A DNA stretch of 64,000 bases from Arsenicibacter rosenii (GTDB lineage: Bacteria > Bacteroidota > Bacteroidia > Cytophagales > Spirosomataceae): the NCBI RefSeq assembly GCF_001870735.1, contig NZ_MORL01000002.1, positions 310,001 to 374,000 of the forward strand, written 5' to 3'. The position numbers and the translations under genes were made by a program. Under the pieces are notes generated by a model that searched no databases, was not told where the DNA came from, and saw nothing but the letters and a program-made list of their open reading frames with translations. This document shows positions 1 through 9,008 of the stretch, in pieces (position 1 is the first letter of the stretch; each line of letters opens with the position of its first letter).

Positions 1-1496
1 TGGCTGATGCCCTCGGTCATGGTCTGATCCAGCTTGGTTTTGTCGTTATTCGGGTTCAGAAACGACATGATAGTCGGCGCGATGACCTTGTGCTGGAAGG
101 CCGTGAGCTTCCCGTCGGCCGAAACACCGCCTTTGAGCGCCGAGAAGGTCGCCGGGCGGAACGGCCCCAGCTGTGTATCGTCTTCGCGGGTCCAGATCAG
201 TTTGACCGGCTTTTTGACAGCTTTGGTCAGATGAACGGCTTCGATGATGAAATCAATGGCTAAGCGGCGGCCAAACCCGCCACCGCTGAAGGCGGTGTGT
301 AGTGTAACATCGTCGGCTTTCAGGCCGAAAAGAGCCGGAATGTCACGCAGGATATCAGACGGTACCTGTGTCGACGTCCAGATTTCCAGCTTGTTGTCTG
401 CCTTCCAGTGGGCCGTACAGTTCATGGCCTCCATCGGCGAATGGGCGACAAACGGCGTTTCATAAAACGCCTCAACCTGTTTTCCCGCTTCACCGAAAGC
501 CTTGTCAAAATCGCCGGTACTGGCATCCACGACGCCTTCTTTTGCGGCCAGTTCACGGAGCGACTGCGCATAGGCCTGCGAGCTGAACGTGTCTTTACCC
601 TGATAATCCCAGTCGGTTTTCAGGGCTTTGCGGCCCTTTAGGGCAGCCCAGTAGTTTCTGGCAATGACCGCTACACCGGTTGATTTGTAAACGCCGAATA
701 CCCGCTCCACTTCCAGCACCTGCTCAACGCCGGCAATGTTCATCGTTGCGGTTTTGTCGTAGCTTTTCAGCCTGGCGCCGAAGACCGGGCAGTGTTCCAC
801 CGAGGCATACACCATTCCCGGCACGTCGGCGTCGATGCCAAACACGGCTTTACCCGACACTTTCAGCGGTACATCCTGCCGTTTGATGGATTTGCCGATC
901 AGTTTAAAGTCTTTCGGGTCTTTCAGCACCGGGCTTTTCGGTACGTCAAGCTTCGACGCGGCTTCGGCCAGGTCGCCGTAGCTGAGGCTCTTGCCGGATG
1001 GCTTGTGGACCACCTTTGCGTTTTCGGCATAACACTCCGATGCCGGAACACCCCACTGCTGACTGGCGGCGGTGATGAGCATTTCTTTCGCGGCAGCACC
1101 CGCCTTCCGCATATCGTTGTAGCTGGACCGTACGGAAAAGCTGCCGCCCGAAAACTGGGCGTCTCCGAACTTACTTTCGCCCCCGGTTTGCCGCACGGTG
1201 TACTGGTCAGGCGAAAGCTCCAGCTCCTCCGCAATCAGGACGGGAATCGACTGAAACGTGCCCTGACCGATCTCCGGTTTTGAATTGAACAGGGTGATTT
1301 TCCCCGATTTTTCGATGATGATATAGGGCGTAAACGTATAGCCCGGGTCCGGTGCCGCTGACCGCAGCGTCTGGACGGTATCGGACATATCCGTGGCATT
1401 GGCCGACGAAATCCCGAGCACAAATGCGGTGCCCGACAGGCCTGCATACCGCAGGAAGTCACGGCGGTTGACAGTAGTGTTTTTGGGAGCAGACAT
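1..1496 (-). CDS. Xanthine dehydrogenase-family molybdopterin subunit, IorB-like (3' end cut by window)
   Basis: Large molybdopterin-cytosine-dinucleotide subunit of a molybdenum hydroxylase, resembling isoquinoline 1-oxidoreductase beta subunit. The ATG is at 1496 on the minus strand and the frame stays open to base 1, so about 498 codons are visible and the C-terminal part lies outside the window. The N-terminus has a twin-arginine signal (NRRDFL at residues 10-15, then a hydrophobic stretch with a signal-like end), as expected for a folded cofactor enzyme exported by Tat. A KPEIGQGTFQSIPVLIAEEL segment near residue 70 matches the start of IorB-type proteins. It begins 2 bp after the stop of the 2Fe-2S subunit gene, so the two are co-transcribed. 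Substrate cannot be told from sequence: aldehyde or N-heterocycle oxidation are the family options. The electron acceptor is probably a cytochrome c. Confidence 0.85.
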   Translation of the reverse strand, partial: MSAPKNTTVNRRDFLRYAGLSGTAFVLGISSANATDMSDTVQTLRSAAPDPGYTFTPYIIIEKSGKITLFNSKPEIGQGTFQSIPVLIAEELELSPDQYTVRQTGGESKFGDAQFSGGSFSVRSSYNDMRKAGAAAKEMLITAASQQWGVPASECYAENAKVVHKPSGKSLSYGDLAEAASKLDVPKSPVLKDPKDFKLIGKSIKRQDVPLKVSGKAVFGIDADVPGMVYASVEHCPVFGARLKSYDKTATMNIAGVEQVLEVERVFGVYKSTGVAVIARNYWAALKGRKALKTDWDYQGKDTFSSQAYAQSLRELAAKEGVVDASTGDFDKAFGEAGKQVEAFYETPFVAHSPMEAMNCTAHWKADNKLEIWTSTQVPSDILRDIPALFGLKADDVTLHTAFSGGGFGRRLAIDFIIEAVHLTKAVKKPVKLIWTREDDTQLGPFRPATFSALKGGVSADGKLTAFQHKVIAPTIMSFLNPNNDKTKLDQTMTEGIS

Positions 1497-1498
1497 GA

Positions 1499-2008
1499 TT
1501 ATCGGGACGCTTGTTTAGGTGATTTCTTTACCGTACCGGCTTCGGTCTTCAGCGTAGCCGCTGCCGAATGAATCGCTTTCCGGATGCGGTTGTAGGTGCC
1601 GCAGCGGCAGATATTACCGGCCATGTAGGCATCAATATCGTCGTCGGTCGGGTTCGGATTGCTTTTCAGCAAGGCTACGGCGCTCATGATCTGTCCCGAC
1701 TGGCAGTAGCCGCACTGAGGCACCTGCTCCTGGATCCAGGCTTTCTGGACAACATGGTCGATATTGGCCGAAATACCTTCAATCGTGGTGATCTTGCTCG
1801 TTGCTTTCACGGTCGAAACCGGTGTCTGGCAGGAGCGGACGGGTTGTCCGTCGAGGTGAATGGTACAGGCTCCGCAAAGGCCCATACCACAGCCAAACTT
1901 AGTGCCCTTCAGGCCCGCATAGTCGCGGATGACCCATAGCATCGGCGTATCCGGTTCGGCTTCGATGGTTGTTCGTTTGCCGTTGATGGTAAGCGTGTAT
2001 GTTTTCAC
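1499..2008 (-). CDS. 2Fe-2S subunit of molybdenum hydroxylase, IorA-like
   Basis: Small iron-sulfur subunit (169 aa) that passes electrons from the molybdenum site of its partner. The plant-type ferredoxin domain covers about residues 1-75 with cluster cysteines C40, C45, C48 and C60. The helical 2Fe-2S-binding domain follows with C99, C102, C134 and C136 (QCGYC and ICRCG motifs). This is the complete eight-cysteine set of the family, and the length is typical with a basic tail of about 20 residues. There is no signal peptide, so it is probably exported as a passenger with the Tat-tagged large subunit. It is the first gene of the pair and is followed after 2 bp by the large subunit. Substrate is unassigned. 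Confidence 0.9.
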   Translation of the reverse strand: MKTYTLTINGKRTTIEAEPDTPMLWVIRDYAGLKGTKFGCGMGLCGACTIHLDGQPVRSCQTPVSTVKATSKITTIEGISANIDHVVQKAWIQEQVPQCGYCQSGQIMSAVALLKSNPNPTDDDIDAYMAGNICRCGTYNRIRKAIHSAAATLKTEAGTVKKSPKQASR

Positions 2009-2021
2009 GGGAGTACGTTTT

Positions 2022-2240
2022 TTATTTATCTAAGGTAAGTTGTTTACTGAAATTATACGCCAGCATGACATTCCACATAAAAGGTCTGTTGCCGGGAACA
2101 TCAGACCGGAAGGTCTGGCTGATGGCTGACTGACGCGTAAACGGGATACGCTTCTTCGACAAAATTGCCGTTCCGGAAAAAGGTCCCCATGTCCCCGTTG
2201 GTGTATAGCAGATAAACCGTCGGAAAGATGGTACACCGGC
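2022..2240 (-). pseudogene. Possible remnant of an outer-membrane protein C-terminus
   Basis: On the minus strand one frame reads protein-like text (FPTVYLLYTNGDMGTFFRNG, then NFVEEAYPVY) and stops near 2115. A second frame continues with plausible sequence (SDVPGNRPFMWNVMLAYNFS) to a TAA at 2022. The last stretch ends in an alternating hydrophobic/aromatic strand like the final strand of an outer-membrane barrel. Read together this looks like the 3' end of a gene broken by a frameshift around 2115-2125 and missing its 5' part. I do not recognise the family. It lies between the divergent iorA-like and AraC genes. The rest of 2241-2423 shows nothing else clear. Confidence 0.3.
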
Positions 2241-2423
2241 GAGCAAAAAACAAGCAGACAGGCAGTTATGTGATTCACCAATAGTGTGTTAGATTATAGG
2301 GTATGCAAAATTAAGCAGTATACCTGCGCACGCCTTTACCGGTTTTACGGTTTTACCTACCACTTTTACGGATTGCCGGAAAACGGATTGGTTTCGTACG
2401 TAGTTTTGATCAAAAAGACGATT

Positions 2424-3311
2424 ATGATCATTTACGATACCATCCGGAAATACAGCGAAACGTTTAACAACAAAACGCTGCATCCGCTCATTAATCTGGT
2501 TGATCTGAGTAGGTCGGCGCCGCTGGAAAGAACGCGTTTCCGGCTGGATTTCTACGCCGTTATCATTAAGGAAACTATGTGCGGTGATCTGCGGTATGGC
2601 AATCAGTACTATGATTATGCAGAAGGAACAATCGTATTCATCGGTCCCGGGCAGGTGATAGCCAGTGAACCGGAAGGCGAACGGCATCAGCCCTATGGCA
2701 AGGCGCTCATTTTTCATCCTGACCTGATCAAGGGCACCAGCCTGGGCAGGCAGATACACGAATACTCGTTTTTCAGCTATCAGTCCAACGAGGCGCTTCA
2801 CTTGTCTGACAGTGAGCGGGGTACTGTTGACACGTGTTTCCGTAATATTGCGGTAGAGATCGGGCAGAACATCGACCGCCACAGCAAAAAACTGATTGTG
2901 GCAAATCTGGAGTTACTCCTGAAATACTGCACCCGTTTTTATGACCGGCAGTTTATTACCCGGGAGCATATCAATCATGGGATTATCAGCCAGTTTGACG
3001 AAAAGCTGACGGCTTACCTGCTGAGCGACAAACTGAAAACCCATGGTTTGCCGGGCGTTGCTTATTTTGCCGCTGAGCTACATCTGTCGCCCAACTACTT
3101 CGGTGATTTGATTAAGAAGGAGACGGGGAAATCGGCCCTCGAATACATACAGCTCCAGGTGTTAGAGCTGGCGAAGGAACGGATTTTTGATACGACAAAG
3201 TCTGTGAGCGAAATCGCCTACGAACTGGGCTTTACATACCCGCAGCATTTTACCCGGTTTTTTAAGCAGAAGACGGGCATGTCTCCGAATGAATACCGGC
3301 AGACGGCCTGA
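2424..3311 (+). CDS. AraC family transcriptional regulator
   Basis: DNA-binding regulator of 295 aa. The N-terminal ~180 residues form a cupin-like sensing region. The C-terminal ~100 residues hold the two helix-turn-helix motifs, including the conserved second motif and tail (SVSEIAYELGFTYPQHFTRF, then FKQKTGMSPNEYR). I chose the ATG at 2424 because the upstream in-frame extension is lysine/tyrosine-rich and unlike the family. It is divergent from the molybdenum hydroxylase genes and convergent with the MFS gene at 3406, so either neighbour could be its target. The ligand is unknown. Similar Cytophagales proteins are annotated as helix-turn-helix domain proteins. Confidence 0.85.
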   Translation: MIIYDTIRKYSETFNNKTLHPLINLVDLSRSAPLERTRFRLDFYAVIIKETMCGDLRYGNQYYDYAEGTIVFIGPGQVIASEPEGERHQPYGKALIFHPDLIKGTSLGRQIHEYSFFSYQSNEALHLSDSERGTVDTCFRNIAVEIGQNIDRHSKKLIVANLELLLKYCTRFYDRQFITREHINHGIISQFDEKLTAYLLSDKLKTHGLPGVAYFAAELHLSPNYFGDLIKKETGKSALEYIQLQVLELAKERIFDTTKSVSEIAYELGFTYPQHFTRFFKQKTGMSPNEYRQTA

Positions 3312-3405
3312 TACGCCATCGGAGTACCGGTCCGGTCTGCCTGCCGTAGTCAACGCGACCGCTAAGATGTTTTCTACTATATCCGGGTATTGATATCCGC
3401 AGGCT

Positions 3406-4596
3406 TTACCGCTTTCCTTTTACCGCATAGCTAATTGAAACCAGGAGCATAAGCACGGCCAGACACCCTAATGCAATACTCAGGGAGAAACGCTGGGCGA
3501 CAAAACCCAGCAGGGCAGGACCAGCCAGCATACCGGTATATCCCATGGTTGTGATAGCAGATATACTTACGGTTGGAGCAATGCCCGGGAGTCTGCCGGC
3601 TTCACTGAAGAATACTGGTACCACGTTGGCCGCTCCCAGGCCCAGGAGCACAAATCCGGCCATTGCTCCGGCTACCCAAGGGCTTAAAACAGCCAGGCTC
3701 AGGCCGATGGCGCCGAGCAAACTACCGGCTACCACAACGGTTTTCGCATCCAGGCGGGCGATCAGCTTGTCTCCGGCCAGCCGCATGATGGCCATGGCAA
3801 CGGAAAAGGCCGCGTAGCCGACGCCTGCAAACTCCGGTATAATGCCTTTGACATCGCGCAGAAAAACGGCACTCCAGTCGAGCACGGCTCCTTCGGCCAG
3901 AAAAACGGCAAAACACATCAGTCCCAGAAACAAGACACTGCCGTTCAGCCATTTAAAGGATTGGTTGCTGCCGGGAGCGCCTTCGTCGTTGGTTGAAAAT
4001 CTGGCAATAGCCTCTTTTTCGGTTGCTGGCGGAAACAGGTTTTTATACTGGGTCAGGCTGATGATAATCATCAGTGCGGCAATGCTGATAATGGCATAGA
4101 GCGGGCTAAGGCCCAGTTTAATCAGAAAGCCCAGACCCAGAGAGCCTAACAGACCGCCTACGCTGAACAATCCGTGTAAAAACGACATGATCGGCTTGCC
4201 ATACAGATTCTGCACCTGTACGCCGTGGGCATTCATGGCGACGTCGATGGTACCGATGCTGGCGCCGAAAACAAACAGGGTGACAGCCATGGCCGGTGTT
4301 GACGGCAGAATAAGCAATAAGGGCAAAACCAGTGCCATGATCAGTGCGGCTCCGGTCATAATGAGACGGCTGCCGAACCGTCCGGCCAGCCAGCCGGAGA
4401 CCGGCATCATCAGCATGGCACCACCGCCCAGCAGCAAAAGCAGCAGGCCCAGATTGGCGTCGTTCAGCGCCAGCCGGTCTTTGGCAAAGGGAATCATAGG
4501 TGCCCAGCTCGACATGCCCAGGCCACAAACCAGAAAAATCAGCTGGGTGGCCATGCGGGCTTTTTCTATTTGTCTGGTCGGGAGTAACGTTTCCAT
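3406..4596 (-). CDS. MFS transporter, YbjJ-like
   Basis: Inner-membrane major facilitator transporter of about 396 aa with roughly 12 hydrophobic segments. The first loop carries the family basic motif (GWLAGRFGSRL). A MNAHGVQVQ segment after the fourth helix and FLHGLFSVGGLLGS afterwards are typical of the YbjJ/fucose-permease-like branch of MFS proteins, some of which are exporters. ATG 4596 is preferred over an upstream in-frame start at 4620 because it sits just before the conserved N-terminal region. The gene is convergent with the AraC gene. Substrate is not predictable. Confidence 0.8.
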   Translation of the reverse strand: METLLPTRQIEKARMATQLIFLVCGLGMSSWAPMIPFAKDRLALNDANLGLLLLLLGGGAMLMMPVSGWLAGRFGSRLIMTGAALIMALVLPLLLILPSTPAMAVTLFVFGASIGTIDVAMNAHGVQVQNLYGKPIMSFLHGLFSVGGLLGSLGLGFLIKLGLSPLYAIISIAALMIIISLTQYKNLFPPATEKEAIARFSTNDEGAPGSNQSFKWLNGSVLFLGLMCFAVFLAEGAVLDWSAVFLRDVKGIIPEFAGVGYAAFSVAMAIMRLAGDKLIARLDAKTVVVAGSLLGAIGLSLAVLSPWVAGAMAGFVLLGLGAANVVPVFFSEAGRLPGIAPTVSISAITTMGYTGMLAGPALLGFVAQRFSLSIALGCLAVLMLLVSISYAVKGKR

Positions 4597-4744
4597 AGGT
4601 TGAAGGGATAGGGATCGCAAATCTGTGCCAAAATACGGCTTAACTTCGTGTTTGCAACCCGCCGCGCAACCAGAAAAACATCAACAGACCTCAGGACTGC
4701 GTGTACGGTCCGGTTTTGAAAGCGGCAGGCTGTATTCAGGGCTT

Positions 4745-5368
4745 TCAGCGAGGAGCTTTCCGGATTTGTGTAAAGGTAAGAGAGCCCTTCAGTCGTGCAT
4801 CAATAGCATCAAGCGAAGGATTCGTATTTCGTATCCACTGACAGTCTGTCTCAAAAGTAGTGTCGGGATAAGTGGTTTCGAAAGATGTAATAATGCGCTT
4901 ATGTACGCCGGCTTCGTAGTCTACAATAAAGTTGGCTTCCCACCGCGGTGCATACGCGTAGAGGGCGGCATACATCATTTTTGCTGTTGGCTCATCGACG
5001 CCCGTCGTTAGGCATGCCTCAAAAAACATGCGGTGTATAGCCAGCCATTTCTCCTGTTTGTGTTTGCAATGATAAGCATGGACGATAAAGGCATTCCGGT
5101 AATCAGCGGTGTAGGGTGAACCGGCTAGCGTCCGGGCTTGCTCAGGAAGCGATGTACTATCAATGATTACACCGTCAGGAACCACCCAGATCTTACCGGC
5201 CTCATCGACAAAACCAAAGCCGGTTTTTATACGCAGCCCATATAGCTGACCCTGCGCATTGAGGTATTGTACGACCGGTGCGCCAACAAATTTTCGTTCA
5301 GGCTTTATTATACAGGCGGCCGAAAAAAAGATTGCCGTCAGACAGTAAACCAATAGTTTTTTGTTCAT
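4745..5368 (-). CDS. DUF1353 domain lipoprotein
   Basis: Predicted lipoprotein of 207 aa. The N-terminus has a lysine-containing hydrophobic signal ending in a lipobox-like FSAAC (Cys19), which implies lipid anchoring. Residues ~45-140 match DUF1353: GFVDEAGKIWVVPDGVIIDS is the characteristic entry strand, and the following YRNAFIVHAYHC helix and RMFFEACLTTGV segment fit the domain. The biochemical role of DUF1353 is unknown, and several members occur in phage or envelope contexts. The gene stands alone between a divergent-facing MFS gene and a downstream small secreted protein gene, with about 250 bp upstream holding only the hairpin at 5557. Confidence 0.65.
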   Translation of the reverse strand: MNKKLLVYCLTAIFFSAACIIKPERKFVGAPVVQYLNAQGQLYGLRIKTGFGFVDEAGKIWVVPDGVIIDSTSLPEQARTLAGSPYTADYRNAFIVHAYHCKHKQEKWLAIHRMFFEACLTTGVDEPTAKMMYAALYAYAPRWEANFIVDYEAGVHKRIITSFETTYPDTTFETDCQWIRNTNPSLDAIDARLKGSLTFTQIRKAPR

Positions 5369-5556
5369 GGCTGGAGGAAAGGAATGAATCTTATTCTGAC
5401 GCCAATATACGATCCGGTTACCAGATAAGACAATAAGTTTTGGTTCGTTTTCCTAAACACACAAAGGATGGGTCATCTTTAGGATATTCTGTTCAGTTTT
5501 TGGGAGCTAACGACCGGAAGTGTAGCGGTCTGCCTGATATTGACAGGAAAATTCGG

Positions 5557-5601
5557 GATAATGCAAGCGGCAATCCATCCGGGCTTACCGCTTGCATTAT
5601 C
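5557..5601 (-). terminator. Hairpin terminator after the small secreted protein gene
   Basis: Arms of 14 bp, perfectly complementary (GATAATGCAAGCGG and its complement), enclose a 17-nt loop. It starts 18 bp past the stop of the minus-strand gene at 5619 and is followed on that strand by CCCGAATTTTCC. It could also act as a simple mRNA-stabilising stem because the U-tract is weak. Confidence 0.6.
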
Positions 5602-5618
5602 TCCCTGACCGCTGTCAG

Positions 5619-6065
5619 TTATTGCTTCTTCTGAAACTGATAGGCAATGCCGAAGTGTGCATAGAAAACACCGCTTTTAAAGTTGGCGCGGGCGTAGGGC
5701 GACAACTCAAACGCGACCCGCAGGTTCGGAATGCTGTGGATAGGGGCAACCCGAACCCCGGCATGCAGCGAGTACCCTTCCAGAATGTCAGCATCGTTGA
5801 GCTGATTCAGGGCGTTGAACCGTATACCCAGCCCCGTGTAATAATTGACAAATTCCTTCCGGCTGACGTTGACCATGGGAGCCACCGTAGTACTCAACGA
5901 CCCAAACAGCGTATTAAACTGCATCCGGCCGTCGAGCCAAACGGCTTTGTTAGGGTTAGTGCTGACCGAAAACAGCGAACTGAACGGATAATAGGCTACC
6001 GAAGCCTGACTAAAGGCGGCAACCGATAGCAGCACACCCGCAGCTGACAAGACAATACGTTTCAT
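5619..6065 (-). CDS. Small secreted protein, outer-membrane-barrel-like
   Basis: Protein of 148 aa with a clear Sec signal peptide (MKRIVLSAAGVLLSVAAFSQ), so exported. The rest alternates hydrophobic and polar residues with many aromatics (VNYYTGLGIRFNALNQ; GVFYAHFGIAYQFQ) and ends in Phe-Gln-Lys-Lys-Gln. This is the pattern of small 8-stranded outer-membrane barrels common in Bacteroidota. ATG 6065 was chosen over an in-frame start 27 bp upstream because it begins the canonical signal sequence. No named family recognised. It is followed by a hairpin at 5557 and preceded by the carboxylase gene, which is on the same strand and ends 57 bp upstream. Confidence 0.6.
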   Translation of the reverse strand: MKRIVLSAAGVLLSVAAFSQASVAYYPFSSLFSVSTNPNKAVWLDGRMQFNTLFGSLSTTVAPMVNVSRKEFVNYYTGLGIRFNALNQLNDADILEGYSLHAGVRVAPIHSIPNLRVAFELSPYARANFKSGVFYAHFGIAYQFQKKQ

Positions 6066-6122
6066 GCTGCGAATAAGGCGTTTTTTAGCCATCTGTCCAA
6101 TCTTTTTTAGGCAATGACCGCC

Positions 6123-7748
6123 CTAGGTCTGAATGACACCGACATTGAACGGCCGTGTGATCGGGGCGTGATTGGCGGCCGCAATACCTTCCGACAGGGT
6201 CTGACGGGTCTGCAACGGATCAATCACGGCATCAACCCACAAGCGCGAAGCGGCGTAGTAGGGCGATAGCTGAGCGTTATACTGATCGGTGATTTTCTGT
6301 AGCAAAGCCTGTTCTTCGTCGGGTGCCAGCGGCTGGCCTTTAGCTTTCATGGTGGCCACCTGAATCTGTACCAGGGTTTTGGCCGCAGATGCCCCGCTCA
6401 TCACCGCCATCTGCGCCGTTGGCCAGGCCAGCATCAGACGCGGATCGTAGGCCTTGCCGCACATAGCGTAATTACCGGCTCCGTAGCTGTTGCCGATCAC
6501 CACGGTAAACTTCGGTACCACCGAATTGGCCATGGCATTTACCATCTTGGCACCGTCTTTAATGATACCGCCCTGCTCGGAACGGCTGCCAACCATAAAC
6601 CCGGTTACGTCCTGTAAAAACACCAGCGGAATGCGTTTCTGGTTGCAGTTCATGATAAAGCGCGCGGCTTTGTCGGCGGCATCGCCGTAAATCACACCGC
6701 CCATCTGCATTTCCGGTGCCTGACCAGTCCGCCCTTTTGCCTTAACAACCTTCCGCTGATTGGCGACGATGCCCACTGCCCAGCCATCAATCCGCGCATA
6801 GCCGCACAGCAGCGATTTGCCGTAGAGCGGTTTATATTCGTCAAATTCAGACTTGTCGACCAGCCGCTCAATGAGTTCGAGCATGTCGTAGGGCTTCACC
6901 CGGTCGACGGGCAGCAGCTGATAAATATCTTCGGGGGCTTTGGCCGGTGGTGCCGGTGTGGCGCGGTCGAAACCCGCTGTTTCGGTATGGCCCAGCTTGT
7001 CGAAGATGCGTTTGATCGCGTCGAGGCAGCTTGGGTCGTCGGGGTATTTGTTGTCGGTGACGCCCGAAATTTCGCAGTGCGTACTGGCGCCGCCCAGCGT
7101 CTCGGCATCAACATCTTCGCCGACGGAGGCTTTAACCAGATAAGGCCCCGCCAGAAAAATAGAGCCGGTCCCTTCAACGATCAGGGCTTCGTCGGACATG
7201 ATAGGCAGGTAAGCCCCTCCGGCCACACAGCTGCCCATGATGGCAGCGACCTGTAAAATGCCCATCGACGACATCATGGCATTGTTACGGAACGTGCGGC
7301 CGAAATGCTCCTTATCGGCAAAGACTTCATCCTGAAGCGGGAGGTATACACCGGCGCTGTCGACCAGGTAGATGATAGGCAGCCGGTTTTCCATGGCAAT
7401 TTCCTGCGCACGGAGGTTTTTTTTGGCCGTAACCGGAAACCAGGCACCGGCTTTTACGGTAGCGTCGTTGGCAACAATGACGCATTGCCGGCCCGAGACA
7501 TAACCAATTCCGGCCACCACGCCTGCGGAGGGGCACCCGCCATGTTCGGCATACATACCCTCACCGGCAAAGAGGCCGATTTCAACAAACGGCCGGTCAT
7601 CGTCGGTCAGGTACGCAATCCGTTCGCGGGCGGTTAGTTTGCCTTTGCGGTGCTGGTCGTCAATTTTCTTTTGTCCGCCACCCAGTTGGGTTTGGGCTGT
7701 TTTCTGGCGGAGTTCGTCTACTAAAAGGTCAAGTGATGAAGTGTACAT
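6123..7748 (-). CDS. Acyl-CoA carboxylase beta subunit (methylcrotonyl/propionyl-CoA type)
   Basis: Carboxyltransferase subunit of 541 aa that moves CO2 from biotin to an acyl-CoA in the cytoplasm. Both crotonase-like halves are present. The N-terminal half has the oxyanion-hole segments GGCPSAGVVAGIGYVSG and SCVAGGAYLPIMSDE. The C-terminal half has QDVTGFMVGSRSEQGGIIKD and NSYGAGNYAMCGKAYDPR. The layout (early GKLTARERI, then LVDSAGVYLPLQDEVFADKE) fits methylcrotonyl-CoA carboxylase beta better than the propionyl-CoA type, but the substrate is not certain. The biotin carboxylase/biotin carrier subunit is not in this window. ATG 7748 is preferred over a start at 7811 that would add an unconserved extension. 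Confidence 0.85.
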   Translation of the reverse strand: MYTSSLDLLVDELRQKTAQTQLGGGQKKIDDQHRKGKLTARERIAYLTDDDRPFVEIGLFAGEGMYAEHGGCPSAGVVAGIGYVSGRQCVIVANDATVKAGAWFPVTAKKNLRAQEIAMENRLPIIYLVDSAGVYLPLQDEVFADKEHFGRTFRNNAMMSSMGILQVAAIMGSCVAGGAYLPIMSDEALIVEGTGSIFLAGPYLVKASVGEDVDAETLGGASTHCEISGVTDNKYPDDPSCLDAIKRIFDKLGHTETAGFDRATPAPPAKAPEDIYQLLPVDRVKPYDMLELIERLVDKSEFDEYKPLYGKSLLCGYARIDGWAVGIVANQRKVVKAKGRTGQAPEMQMGGVIYGDAADKAARFIMNCNQKRIPLVFLQDVTGFMVGSRSEQGGIIKDGAKMVNAMANSVVPKFTVVIGNSYGAGNYAMCGKAYDPRLMLAWPTAQMAVMSGASAAKTLVQIQVATMKAKGQPLAPDEEQALLQKITDQYNAQLSPYYAASRLWVDAVIDPLQTRQTLSEGIAAANHAPITRPFNVGVIQT

Positions 7749-7816
7749 AGCAATAGCGCGGGCGTTTCGGCCCGCATTAAGGATAAGCAGACAGCCGGAA
7801 ACGTACGACAAAAGTG

Positions 7817-8809
7817 CTACTTCGTTGTATCAACGGTAACCGTTGCCGACCGGCCCGGGGTAACAGCCTGATTCGCCGGTGTGCCTTTGTCTTTCCGGCC
7901 AAACAGGGAGAAATGTACATACCGCTTTGGGTTTTCGCGGAAGTCGGTCAGGAGTCGCTCCAGACTGACGGTTGTGGCATTGACGTTGGCATACAGGGCC
8001 TCGTCGGATGTCAGTTTGCCGATTGAGCCTTTGCCCTGCTGAATACCGGCCAGCAGTTTCTGCAGGTTGGCTACGGTCTGGTTGGCGGTGGCCAGTGTCT
8101 GCCGTAGTTGCAGGGCGTTCAGTGAGTCAGCAAAGGTGCTGGCTTTCGCCAGAATGGGTTTTACCTGTTTTTCGGTTTCGGCCAACGATGCCGACAAGCG
8201 GTTTACGTTGGCGAGCGTTGCCCGCAGGGCGGCCCGGTTTTCCTGAACGGTCAGGTCAAGGGTTCCGGTCACTTTATTGGCTCCGGCCAGTGTCTGGTTC
8301 AGAATGGCAGCGGTTTTATCAAAGGACAGCACAATCCGGTTCAGGTTGCGGGTCAGCGAGTCAACGTTGTTCAGGACCGGGGTAGCCTTGTTGCTGAGCG
8401 TGGCTACCATGCCCGATTCTTTAACTGCAACGAGCCGGCCACCGTCTTCCATTACCTGTCCTTTCTGATTGACTTCCAGCCGGATAAGTTTGCCGCCCAG
8501 GAGGCCGTTGTCGGCCAGGATCGCTTTTGAGCCTTCGCCCACAGCAAGGTCTTTCCGGATGTCGAGTGTTACCAGCATTTGATTCTGCTGGTCCTGAAGG
8601 ATTTTAATTGTCTTGACACGCCCTACGGTAAAGCCGTTGACCTGTACCGGGTTCGACACGGTCAGCCCGTCTACATTGTCGTAAATAGCCTCATACTGCC
8701 GGTTGCTTGAAAAGAAATCAGAACCTTTTAAAAAATTAAAGCCAAAATAAAGCATCGCCAGCGCGACGACTGCCAATATACCTACCTTCGTTTCCTGCGA
8801 GAGTTTCAT
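7817..8809 (-). CDS. MlaD/MCE family lipid-transport protein
   Basis: Periplasmic lipid-binding component of an Mla-like ABC system, 330 aa. One transmembrane helix near residues 8-26 anchors it (KVGILAVVALAMLYFGFNFL), followed by the MCE domain at about 35-115 (NVDGLTVSNPVQVNGFTVGR is the signature strand). A long helical region with many Leu/Ala heptads follows (LNNVDSLTRNLNRIVLSF; TVANLQKLLAGIQQGKGSIG), as in tunnel-forming MCE proteins. Gene order MlaD next to an amidase and lptD is a recurrent Bacteroidota envelope block. The permease and ATPase genes are not in the window. Start: ATG 8809, two codons inside a TTG option. Confidence 0.85.
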   Translation of the reverse strand: MKLSQETKVGILAVVALAMLYFGFNFLKGSDFFSSNRQYEAIYDNVDGLTVSNPVQVNGFTVGRVKTIKILQDQQNQMLVTLDIRKDLAVGEGSKAILADNGLLGGKLIRLEVNQKGQVMEDGGRLVAVKESGMVATLSNKATPVLNNVDSLTRNLNRIVLSFDKTAAILNQTLAGANKVTGTLDLTVQENRAALRATLANVNRLSASLAETEKQVKPILAKASTFADSLNALQLRQTLATANQTVANLQKLLAGIQQGKGSIGKLTSDEALYANVNATTVSLERLLTDFRENPKRYVHFSLFGRKDKGTPANQAVTPGRSATVTVDTTK

Positions 8810-9008
8810 AGTCAATAATGAACGTGTGAAAGAGCGGCAGAATGAGATGTCCGGCCAGAGTCCTGCTGTTTTTCAGGCTTTGTTTTTGCTCAGTTCACTA
8901 CCTTAACTTCCGATTTGTTGCGAAAGTACAACATCTCAGAGAGTTTGAATAGTTTGATCCGGGTGAAATCTTTCTTTAGCCTACAACCCAAACGGACCGG
9001 TGGAATGT

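Noticed and set aside
923-1462. Two minus-strand open frames inside the molybdopterin subunit
   Set aside because: They are in other frames than the real gene and give Arg/Ser/Pro-rich text.
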